Source: Myxococcus sp046520405 | Lineage (GTDB): Bacteria > Myxococcota > Myxococcia > Myxococcales > Myxococcaceae | DNA: 64,000 bases | Direction: 5' to 3' | Assembly (NCBI GenBank): GCA_046520405.1 | Contig: JBKGHI010000010.1 | Coordinates: 19,172 to 83,171 of the forward strand | The notes under the pieces: generated by a model | Seen by the model: the letters and a program-made list of their open reading frames with translations, nothing else | Database searches by the model: none | What the model was told of the DNA's origin: nothing | In this document: positions 33,461 through 45,400 of the stretch, piece by piece | Position numbering within the stretch: position 1 is the first letter of the stretch | Layout of the letters: each line of letters begins with the position of its first letter | Program-made: the position numbers and the translations under genes

Positions 33461-36400
33461 CTAGCGTCCCTGCCGCTTCAGCACGGCCATGAGATGGTTC
33501 GCCAGCTCCTGGACGCAGGGCGGCTGGAGCGTCCCGAAGTGAGAGCTGGCCAGCGGCACCACGTCGAGCTGCTCGCGCGACAGGTGCCGCTCCCAACCCA
33601 ACGCCTCTCCGTGCAGGGCCCGTGACGGCGCGCTCGTGAAGAGCTGCACCCGGGCGCGCACGGAGGGCACCTTCCAGCCCAGCACCTGCGGCACCAGCAC
33701 CTCGCCCAGCACGTGCCAGATGCGGCGCAGGTCCGCGGCGCGTGAGTGCGGGGCCAGCATGCCCAGCTCGCGGCCCAGCGCCGTCACCCGCTCCCAGCGC
33801 GCGGCGTCGTCCAGCGAGGCCAGCTCCGCCTCCAGCGCGGCATCCAGGATGCCGAACTCGTCCGCCATGGAGCGCACCGGGTCCTCCGATGCCTGCGGCC
33901 CCTCCATCGCGGGCAGCGCGTCCACCAGGGCCAGCAGCTCCACGGTTTCGCCCTGGGCCTCCAGCGCCGCCGCGACGCCCAGCGCCGGGTAGCCGCCGAA
34001 AGAGTATCCAGCGAAGCGGTAGGGGCCGTGAGGCTGCACCTCACGGATGTCCCGCACGTAGGCGGCGATGCGCGCGTCGAAGGTGGCGTGGCCGTGCTTC
34101 GACTGCGTCTCGGGCGCCTGGACGCCGTAGCAGCGCAGGCCCGGCTCCAGCAGCGGGGTGAGGTTGCGGTAGTAGTGCAGCTCGCCGTCGGCGGGGTGGA
34201 ACACGAAGAAGGGCGGTGCGGACTTCGGCGTCTGCTTGCCGGAGAGGGACACCACGCTGGAGCGCGGAGGCCCTTCGGCCAGCAGCTCCTGCACGGCGTC
34301 CGCCGTCTCACGGAACACCGGGTACTGGAAGAGCGTGGCCAGCGGGACGGGCACGCCCAGCTCCTCTTCCAATCGGCTCAGCAGGCGCATCGCGAGGATG
34401 GAGTCGCCGCCCGTCTGGAAGAAGTCATCACCCGCGCCGATGTCGGTGCGCCCCAGCACTTCGCGCCACAGCCGCTCCATGGCCATCTCCAGCGTGGTGC
34501 GGAACGGCGTCTCGTGGTGCTCGCCCTGTGTCTCCTGCACGGCGGGCGCGGCGGGTTGCGCGGACGCGTCTGGCAGCGCCTGCCGGTCCACCTTGCCGTT
34601 GGCGTTGATGGGCAGGGCCTCCATGACGACGAGGGCCGCGGGCACCATGTACGAGGGCAGCCGTGAAGCGACGTGCTCTCGCAGCGCCTCCACGCGCACC
34701 TGGGTGGGCGGGGCCTGGATGAACGCCTGGAGCTGTGACTGTCCGGAGCCGCCCGTGCGCGCCAGCACCACGGCCTCCTCGACGCCCGGGAACTGGCGCA
34801 GGCAGGCCTCGATTTCCGCCAGCTCGACGCGGAAGCCCCGAATCTTGATTTGGTGGTCCGCGCGGCCGAGGAAGCGCAGCCGGCCATCCGGCAGCAGCCG
34901 GGCCAGGTCGCCCGTGTGGTACATGCGCGCGCCGGGCTCGGACGAGAAGGGGTCGGGGATGAAGCGCTCGGCCGTCAGGTCCGGCGCGCCCAGGTAGCCC
35001 CGGGCTGGCGCCGCGCCGCCGATGTACACGCGGCCGGGGAGCCCCGGCAGCACGGGCTCCAGGTGCTCGTCGAGCAGGTGGATGCGCACACGCGGAATGG
35101 GGCGGCCGATGGGGAAGGTGGTCTCGGTGCCCAGGCCCTCTGCGCCCGGGATGTCGCAGGTGGCGGAGGTAATCGTGCACTCGGTGGGGCCGTAGACGTT
35201 GAGCCACGGCGCATGTCCGCCGCCCACGCGCACCCAGGCTTCATACGTCTCGCGCTTGAGCACGTCGCCACCGGGTGCGAGGAGGCGCAGCCGCGCGGGG
35301 ACGCGCTGGCCGTGGGACTCCATCTGGCGAATCCACTCCTCGATGTACGTGGGAGGCAGGCTGATGAGGGTGATGCCCGTCTCCTCCAGGTACGGCGTCA
35401 TGACGTGCGCAGGCACCAGGCCGCTGCGCATCACCACCGTCGCGCCCACCACCAGCGGCGGGTAGAGGTCCTCCGCCGCTGCGTCGAAGCTGAGCGGCGC
35501 GAACTGGAGCATCCGGTCTCCCGGGCGCAGCCCGAAGCGCGCGGCCAGGGCGAGGTTGTGGTTCACCACGCTGCGGTGCTCCACCATCACGCCCTTGGGC
35601 TCACCCGTGGAGCCGGACGTGAAGACGATGTACGCCACCTGCGACGCGGAGACGCGGCGGGGACCGGGCTCCAGGTCCTCGGCGATGTGCGCGGGATGGG
35701 GCGGCACTTCCACGTCGGGCACCAGTCCCGCGTGAGCCTCCAGCGCCTCAGTGTCCACCCAGAGCCGCCGCACGCCCGCGCGTGCCAGCACCGAGCGCTT
35801 GCGCGGCTCCGGCCATCCCGCGTCCAGCGGCACGTAGGCACCGCCCGCCTTGAGGATGCCCAGCAGCGCGGCCATGCCCTGGTTGGAGGGCTCCATCACC
35901 ACGCCCACGCGCTCCTCCGGCTGCATGCCCTGAGAGAGCAGGCGCGCGGCCAGCGCGTTGGCGCGAGCGTTGAGCTCCGCGTAGCTCCATGTCGACTCGC
36001 CATGGGCCACGGCGGGGGCCTGGGGCGAGCGGCGCACCTGTGCCTCGAAGAGCGTGTGGATGCACGCGCCCTCGGGAATGGCCTGCGGACCGCCATGCAG
36101 CGTGGCCAGCACCTGCGCACGCTGCTGTGAGGAAAGCAGGGACAGCCGGGACAGGGGCGCGTCCGGTGCGTGCACGGCCTCGGTGAGCAGTTGCTCGAAG
36201 GCGCGGGCCATGTGCTGCGCCGTGGCGGCGGTGAAGAGGGCGCTGTCGGTGGCGAGGAAGCCCAACGTCCCGCCCTCGGGCCGCTCGATGAGGTGCAGCA
36301 CCACGTCGTAGGCGGGGAAGATGCTGTCGCCGTCCAGGTACGTGGTGCGCAGCTCGCCAAAGGACAGGGAGGCGGGGCTGTCCAGCAGCAGCAGTGCCTG

Positions 36401-39400
36401 GGCCAGCGGCGGCGCGGTCCGGGGCGCATCCGGCTGCACCGTGTCCGCGATGCGCTTGAAGGGGACCTCCTGGTTCGCGGTGGCGTGGCCCACGACGTCC
36501 CAGGCGCGGCGCAGCAGCGCGCGGAAGGAGGGAGCGCCCGCTACCTCGGTGCACAGGGGCAGCACGTTGGCGAAGTAGCCCACCTGCCGCTCGGAGCGTG
36601 GCAGTACGCGGCCGGAGAAGGGCGACGCGACGACGACGTGCGGCTGGGCGCTGAGCCGGTGCAGCCACAGTTGCATCAACGCGAGCACCGCCGTGAAGGG
36701 TGACACGCCTTCGCGCCGGGCCAACGTCTGGAGCGCCGTCATCGCCTCGGCGCTGAGGGACAGGGGCTCCGGCCGCATGTTCGCGTTCAGCGCGGGTGCG
36801 CGGCGAGGGAAGTCCAGAGGCAGGTCGAGGACGGACGGCGCGTGCGCCAGCGCGTGCTTCCAGGAGGCCACGGCGGCGTCCACCTCGCGCAGGTGCTCGG
36901 GGCTCCGTTGCCACAGGGCGAAGTCCGCATACGTGCGCGGCGCGGGAGGCAGCAGCGGCGTGGTGGCGGCCCACGCTTGGGCAAGCTCCTCCAGGAAGGA
37001 CCCCATGCCGATGCCGTCATTGACCAGGTGGCTCATGGACGCGACGAGCACGTGGCGCGTGCTCGTGGCATCCAGCCGCGCCAGCTCGAAGCGGTACAAC
37101 GGCCCCTGGTCCACGGTGAAGGGCTCGCGGTCATGCCGGGTGGCGATGGCGCGCGCGGCGTCCAGGGCCTCGGCGGCGGACAGGTGGGACAGGTCCGTCT
37201 GGACGAGCACTGGCCGGGTGATGGGGTGCTCCCGGGTGACGACCCCTCCGTGCATCAAGTGGAAGGTGGTGCGCAGCGTGGCGTTGTGCTCCAGCACGGC
37301 CTCCAGGGCCGTCTCCAGCCGCGCGACGTCCATGGCGCCGTCGAGCACCAGCGCGGCGACGACGACGAAGGGCGGCGCCTCCGGGAGCTGCATCGCGTAC
37401 CAGAGTCGCTCCTGCACCAGCGACGCGGGGACGTGCTCCGGACGCTCGTGGGGCGCGGAGTCCACGCTCTCCACGGCCCTGGGAGACGCATCGATACGGG
37501 CGGCGAGTCCCGCCAACGTGGGCGTGGCGAACAGCGTCGCCACGGGCAACTCGACGCCCAGCCGCTCCCGGACACGCGAGGCGAGCTGGACGGACAGCAG
37601 CGAGTGGCCTCCCAGTTCGAAGAAGTCGTCCTGGGCACCCACGCGAGGCACGCCCAGCAACTCCTCCCAGAGCTGCGCCAGGGCAAGCTCGGTGGGCGTG
37701 GACGGCGGGATGAAGTCCTCACCCGACGCGACTGGCGCTTCCGGCGCGGGCAGCGCCTCCCGGTCTACCTTGCCATTGGGGGTCAGCGGAAGCTGGGGCA
37801 GCGCCACGAGCGCGGCGGGCACCATGTGCGCGGGCAGCCGCTGTGCCAGCGCGGCGCGCAGGGACTCCGTATCGGGCACCGCGTCGTGGCCGGTGACGTA
37901 GCCCACCAACCGAGGCCCCGTGACGCTGTCCTCGCGGAGGACCACCGTCGCGGCGGCGACACCCGGCAACTCGACGAGCGCGGCTTCCACCTCGCCCGGC
38001 TCCACGCGGTGGCCGCGCACCTTCACCTGGAAGTCCACGCGGCCCAGGTACTCCAGCGCGTCGGAGGGACGCAGCCGCACCCGGTCGCCGGTGCGGTACA
38101 TCCGCGCGCCTGGGACGGAGGAGAACGGGTCCGGAACGAAGCGCTCGGCGGTGAGCTCGGGCCGGCGCCAGTACCCGCGCGCCACGCCTTCTCCGCCGAT
38201 GTAGAGCTCGCCGGGGACGCCCGCGGGCACCGGCCGCAGGGATGCGTCCAACACGTAGAGGCGCGTGTTGGCGATGGGGCGGCCAATGGGCACCGCGCCC
38301 TCCACCGCCGTGTCCGCGTTCACGGTGTGGATGCAGCAGCCCACCACCGTCTCCGTGGGGCCATACTCGTTGATGAGCCGCGTGCCCGGCGCGTGACGCC
38401 GCCAGGGCTCCACCGCGGCTGACGTCAGGGCCTCGCCACCAATGACGAAGGCGCGCGTGCGGCCCGCGCGTGCCTCGGGCGAAACCTGCGCGGCCAGCAT
38501 CTGGAGGTGCGCGGGCGTCAGCTTCACCAGGCTGAAGTCCGCGCCGGTGCGAAGCGCGGCGGCCAGGCCGTCCACGCCATCCTCTTCCGGGACGAGCGTC
38601 ACGGGCTTGCCCGCCGTGAGCGGCAGCAACAGGCTGGTGACGGTGAGGTCGAACGCCAGCGACGAATGAACGGGCGCGCCCGCGCCATCATCAACGGCGT
38701 ACGCCTTCCGAGCCCAGTGCAGGTAGTTCACCACGCCCCTGTGCTCCACCATGACGCCCTTGGGCCGGCCGGTGCTGCCAGAGGTGTAGATGAGGTACGC
38801 GAGGTCCTCCGGCGAGGAGACGGCTTCGAGCGGCGCGTCCGGCTCACGTCCGGCGGTACGCTCCCATTCCGAATCCAGGCACAGCACGAGCGCCTGTGAC
38901 ACGGGAAGCGTGTCCGCCACCGCTTCCTCGGTGATGAGCACGGGCGCGCCGGTGTCCTCCAGCAGGAAGCTCAGCCGCGCGGGCGGATGGGACGCATCCA
39001 TCGGGACGTAGGCGCCCCCGGCCTTCAGCACGCCGAGCACTGCCACCACCATGTCCACGGAGCGGCGGAGGCACAGGCCCACCAGCGTCTGGCTCCGCAC
39101 GCCCAACTGGCGCAGGTGCCGCGCGAGCTGGTTGGCGCGTGCGTTCAACTGGCCGTAGGTGAGCACCTCCGCGCCGTGCAGGACGGCGGGCGCGTCCGGA
39201 GCGCGAGCGGCCTGCGCCTCGAACAGCGCATGGACGGTGTGCTCGCGAGGGAAGTCCGTGCCGGTGTCGTTCCACGCCTGGAGCAGGTGTTCCCGCTCAG
39301 GGGTGGGCAGCACTTCCAGCGAGGACACAGCGGTGCCCGGCGCTTCCAGTGCGTGCTGGAGCAACCGGAGGTAATGACCCAGGAAGCGCTGCGCGGTGGT

Positions 39401-42400
39401 CGCCTCGAACAGCTCGGTGCCGTAGCGCAGGGCCAGGGTGTAGCCCGTGGCGGATTCGGCGACCCACAGGGACAAATCAAACGGGCTGGTGAGCAGCTCC
39501 GGCTGGAGCGGCCGTGCACGGAGGTCCGGGAAGGCATCCGCCAGCGTGCGGTCGGCGCGCACCAGGTCGAACATCACCTGGAACAGCGGCGAGTGCGTCG
39601 CCGAGCGCTCCACGCCCAGCGCCTGGACGACGCGGTCCAGCGGAACGTCCTGGTGGGCCAGTGCCTCCAACGTGGTGGCGCGCACCTGGGCCACCAGCGT
39701 GGAGAAGGACGCGTCTGGCGCCACGGGCGTGCGCAGCGCCACGGTGTTGAGCATCAGCCCGACCACGCCCTCCAGGGCTGGATGCGTGCGCCCGGCGACA
39801 GGCGTGCCGATGCAGAAGTCCTCCTGGCCGGAGTAGCGGTGGAGCAGCGCGGAGAAGGCGGCCAGCAGCACCATGTACGGGGTGGCCTGATGCTCACGGC
39901 AGAAGGCCTGGAGCGCGCGGACCGTGTCGGCGGACAGGGCGTGGCCGCCGGTGATGGCGCCCGTAAGCAGCGGCGTCGCGGGACGGGGCTTGTCCGGAGT
40001 GAGCCGGAGCAGCCCGGGCACGCCTTCAAGCTTCTGCCTCCAGTAGGTGAGCTGGGCTTCGTCCCGCTCGCGCGCGGGAGGGGTGCGCAGCCATGCGGCG
40101 ATGTCCGCATGCTCCAGCCGGGGCGGCGGGAGCGTGGGCACGCGGCGCTGATGGAAGGCGGCATAGGCCTCGCCCAGCTCGCGCACCAGGACGTCCAGCG
40201 ACAGCCCGTCCACCACGAGGTGATGGAAGGCCAGCAGCAGGACGTGCCGCTCGGACGCCGTGCGCAGCAGCCGGAAGCGATAGAGCGGACCCTGCGCCAG
40301 GTCGAAGGGGGCGTGGACCGCGTCGCGAGCCCACTGCTCCGCGGAGTCCGATTCCTCCACGTCCATCACGCGCGGGGGAACGGGGTGCTGCACGGGGGCT
40401 GGCAGGCCATCACGCGCGGGCACGGCGAGGCGCAGCACCGGGTGCCGCGTCACCAACCAGCGCAGGGCGTCCTCCAACGCCGCCACGTCCAGCGGACCGT
40501 CCAGCTCCACGGCCTCGGCGAGGTGATAGGCGCTGGTTCCCGGATGGAGCTGCTGCACGAACCACAGCCGCTCCTGCGAGGGAGACAGCGTCAGCGCGGC
40601 GTCCGTCGGGCGTGGCACCGGCGCGGGGATCAGGGCCGCGCCATCACGCCGCGTCTCCAACTCGCGCGCGAGGCCGGCGACGGTGGGCTCGGTGAAGAAC
40701 GCCTGGAGCGGGAACTCCACGTCGAACGCCTGCCGCACCCGGGCCACCAGCCGCGTCGCGGCCAGCGAGTGGCCTCCGATGTGGAAGAAGTCGTCCTCGC
40801 GCCGCACCTGCGGCACGTCCAGCACCTGGCAGAACAGCAGCGCGAGCAGTTCCTCGACGGCGCCACGGGGGCGCGCTCCGGGCGTGGCTTCCGGCTCCAC
40901 GTCCTGGACGGGCAGGGCGGCCAGCGCCTTGCGGTCCACCTTGCCGCTGGTCGTCATCGGCAGGGCGCTCAGCACCGTGAATCGCGAGGGCACCAGCGCC
41001 TCGGGCAGCGCGCGTGACAAGCCTTCCCGGAGCCGCGCCTCGATGCCGGGCGTTGCGTCGTCCAGCACGAGGAAGGACTCCAGACGCGCGTCCCGCTGGC
41101 TGCCGCGCACCACCACGGACGCCTGCCTCACGCCGGGCTGGCGCAGGAGGGCGGCCTCCACTTCTTCCAACTCCACGCGGACGCCGCGCACCTTGACCTG
41201 GAAGTCGGTGCGGCCCAGGAAGCCCAACGAGCCATCGCCGTTCCACCGAACGCGGTCTCCGGTGCGGTACAGGCGCCCGCCCTCCGTGCCGGAGAAGGCG
41301 TCGGGGATGAAGCGGTCCGCCGTGAGGTCCGGCCGGTCGCGGTAGCCACGTCCCAGGCAGGTGCCGCCGATGTAGAGCTCGCCGGGAACACCCGGAGGCA
41401 CCGGAGCGCCGTTCGCATCCAGCACGTACAGCCGGCACCGGTCCAGCGGGCGGCCCAGGCGCACGGGACGGTCGGGCAGCGTGATTTCCGCCGCCACGTT
41501 GATGCTCGTCTCCGTGGGGCCATAGGTGTTGACCAGCCGCGTCTGGGTGAGCGCGAGCTGCCGCACCAACGGGTCTGGCAGCACCTCACCCCCCGTGACG
41601 AGCACCTTGAGCGCGCGGAACGCCTCGGGCGCTCCGGGCTCCTCCAACGCCGTGGCCAGCGAGGACGGCGTGATGACGACGTGGGTGATGCCATGGCCGA
41701 GGATGTCGCGGCCCAGGCCCAGCGGCCCCACCTCGCGCAGCACGGTGCGCGCGCCACGGGTGATGCTGAAGAGCAGCTCCTCCAGGTGGATGTCGAACGA
41801 CAGGCTGCCGGAAGACGCCCAGCAGTCACCCGGCTGCGTGGCGTAGTACGCGTCGAACGCCGCGAAGCAGTGGACGACGTTGCGGTGCGTGAGCTCCACG
41901 CCCTTGGGTTCGCCCGTGGAGCCGGAGGTGTAGAGCAGGTAGGCGAGGTGCTCGGCGCGCGGGGCCCTGGGGACGGCCACCACGTCGCCACGCACGTCGG
42001 GAGACACCAGGGGAACGCCGGGCTCCACCCCCGCGAAGAGCCCGGGACGGCTGACGACGAGCCGCGCACGGGCCTGTCGCAGCAGCGCCGCGCGGCGAGC
42101 CGGTGGGTGCGTCGCTTCCAAGGGGAGGCAGCCCGCGCCACTGATGAAGATGGCGACCAGGGACACCACCGCGTCGAGCGAGCGCTCCAGGCACAGGCCC
42201 ACCACGGCTTCGGGGCCCGCGCCCGCGGCGGTCAGGTGCGCCGCGAGCCGTGATGCGCGGGTATGCAGCTCCCGGAACGTGAGGGTGCCTTCCGGCGCCA
42301 CCACCGCTGGCGCGTCCGGCGTGCGCGCGACCTGGGCCTTGATGAGGGACACGATGGTGCCCTCGGAGTCGAAGGGACGCTCGGTGGCGTTGAAGCCCTG

Positions 42401-45400
42401 GAGGACCTGCTCGCGCTCGGCGGCGGACAGCAGGGCCAGCTCCCCCACGGGCGTGCGAGGCGCGGCCACCGCGTGGGCCAGGAGCTGCACGTAGTGGTTG
42501 CGCAGCCGCTCCACGGTGCCGGGCTCGAACAGGTCGGTGCTGTACTGGAAGTAGACCTCGAAGCCCTCGCCCACCTCGATGGCGGTGAGGAACAGGTCGA
42601 CCTCGCAGGTCCACGTCTCGATAGGGACGCGCCGCGCGCCCAGGGCGTGGAAGCCGCTGGCGGCGGACAGCTCGGTGCGGTGCAGGTCGAACATCACCTG
42701 CACGAGCGGCGCGTGCCCCGGGCTGCGCTCGACGCCCAGCGCGCGCACCAGTTGTTCGAAGGGGACGTCCTGGTTCCCCAGCGCGTCCAGCGTGGTGGCG
42801 CGGACCTGCGATAGCAGGGAGGCAAAGGAGGTGGAGGACTCCACCTGCGTGCGAAGCGGCACGGTGTTGGCGAGCAGGCCAACGACGCCTTCCAGTGAAG
42901 GATGGGTCCGTCCGGAGACGGGCGTGCCGATGCAGAAGTCGTCCTGCTGGGAGTAGCGGTACAGCAGCGCGGCGAACGCGGCGTACAGCACCATGAACGG
43001 GGTGACTTGCTGTTGCCGGCACAGCGCTCGCAGGCTCTCGGAGAGAGAGGGCGGCAGCGGGTGGTAGCCGGTGTTGTCGCCCCGGTGCGAGAGGACGGCG
43101 GGGCGAGGCTTGTCGGTGGGCAGTTGGAACAGCTCCGGCGCGCCGGAGAGTCGCTGCTTCCAGAAGTCGAGCTGAGCCGCGTCGTGGGCCTGGACCGGCT
43201 CGGAGCGCTGCCATGCGGCCACGTCCGAGTAGTGCAGCGCCACGGGCGCCAGCGTGGGCACATGGCCTTGCTGGAACGCGGCATAGGCCTCGCCCAGCTC
43301 GCGCATGAGCAGGCCCGCGGAGAGCGCGTCACTCACCAGGTGGTGGAATACGACGACCAGCACATGCCGCGCCTGCTCGGCTTCGAGCAGCAGGAAGCGG
43401 TACAGCGGACCGTGCTCCACATCGAACGGCCGGTTGCCTTCTTCCGTGAGACGCCGTGCCTGCCGTGCCTGTGCGTCCGGTCCTGGAGGCAGGGACTCGA
43501 CGTGGAGCACACTCGCGGGAACCGGGGACACGCTCGCCTGGGGCTGTCCCTGGCGTGAAGACACCGTGGTGCGGAGCACCGGGTGCCGCTCCAGCAGCCA
43601 CCGCGCCGCCGCGTCCAACGCGGGAACGTCCACCGTCCCTGTCCACTCCGCGGCCTGCCCGACGACATGCGCGCCGGAGTCCGGCTGGAGCTGGTGGATG
43701 AACCAGAGGCGCTCCTGTGCCGGGGACAGCGAAGGCGCGGGGGTGGGGTCCGGAGGAGTCGAAGCGGAGTCGCGCTGAAGTGGCGCGATTTCCGGGGGAA
43801 GGCCCGCGACGGAAGGTGAGGTGGCGGATGCGGCGCGCTGAAGCGAAGCGACTTCAGCGGCGAGGCCCGCGACGGAAGGCGAGGTGAAGAGAGAGGAGAG
43901 GGGAAGTTGAACGCCCAGGGCGTGGCGGACGCGGGCAACCAGCCGGGTGGCGGAGAGCGAATGGCCACCCAGGTGGAAGAAGCTGGCCTCACGCTCGATG
44001 CGCTCGATGCCGAGGACCTGGCAGAAGAGCTGAGCGAGCAGCTCCTCCAAAGGCCCTCGAGGTGCCCCACCCTCGGAGTGAGCTGGGGCGTCGTCGAGCG
44101 GCAGCGCGGCGAGCGCCTTGCGGTCGAGCTTTCCTGTGGAGGTGAGGGGAAGCTGGGCACGGAGGACCCAGCGAGAAGGAAGCATGAAGGCCGGCAGGAG
44201 ACGTGCGAGCGCGGCCTGGAGGGAGTGGATGTCGGTGTCGGACGAAGAAGGGACGACCCACGCCGCGAGCCACGAGTCGGAGGGCCCGCGTCGCTGGACG
44301 GTGACAGCGGCGGAGCGGACGCCGGGCAGGGAGGCGAGCGCGGCTTCGACCTCGCCCAGCTCGATGCGCATGCCGCGCACCTTCACCTGGAAGTCGACGC
44401 GGCCCAGGAAGCCCAGCGTGCCGTCGGCATTCCACAGGCCCCGGTCCCCCGTGCGGTACAGGCGGGCACCGGGCGTGGTGCTGAAGGGATGCGCAACGAA
44501 GCGTTCCGCGGTGAGGTCCGCGCGGCCCACGTAGCCACGGCCGACGCCTGTGCCACCGATGTAGAGCTCTCCCGGGACGCCCGGGGGCAGCGGCTGGAGC
44601 GCGTCGTCGAGGACGTACACCTCCATGTTGGCCTTGGGCGTGCCAATGGGCGTGCTGGCGCTCGCGGGGGGCGCGTGCATGTGCCAGAGCGTGGCGGTAT
44701 CCGCGCACTCGGCGGGGCCGTAGGCATTGACCAGGGGGATGCTGGGATAGCGCTCGAACCAGGCGCGGCAGGTCGAAGGCGGGAGCGCTTCGCCGATGGT
44801 GAGCATCTGGCGAAGGGCGGGCAGCGGTGCCTCGCCCGGCTCTTCGAGCAGCGCCTGGAGCAGCGAAGGCACCAACTCCACGGTGGTGGCACCGGCCTGC
44901 TGCAAGGCCGCGATGAGCCGCGCGGGCTCTCGCACCACGTCGTCATCCACGACGTAGGTCGTCCCTCCCGCGGCGAGCGCGCCCAGCATCTGCCAGATGG
45001 AGATGTCGAAGGAGAGCGGAGCGGTCTGCGCGAGGACATCGGAGGCGCCGAGCTGAAGCGCGTGCTGCATGCCCAGCAGGTGGTTGAGCATGCCTCGGTG
45101 GTCCACCATGACGCCCTTGGGCGTGCCGGTGGAGCCAGAGGTGAAGAGCACGTAGGCCAGCGAGTCCGGCGTCACGCAGGACGGCAGCGGCGCGTCGGAC
45201 TCGGATTCCTGTGACTGGAGCGACAGCACCCGAGGCCGCTGCTCGGCTGGAATCTCCGCGAACACCTCGGCGAGCAGCGATTCGACAGGGCCCAGGGGCA
45301 ACACGAAGGGCGCGCGGCTCTCCGTGAGGAGACGCGCCAGTCGCGACGCGGGGAGCTGTGCATCGAGCGGGAGGTATGCGGCGCCCGCCTTATGCAGCGA

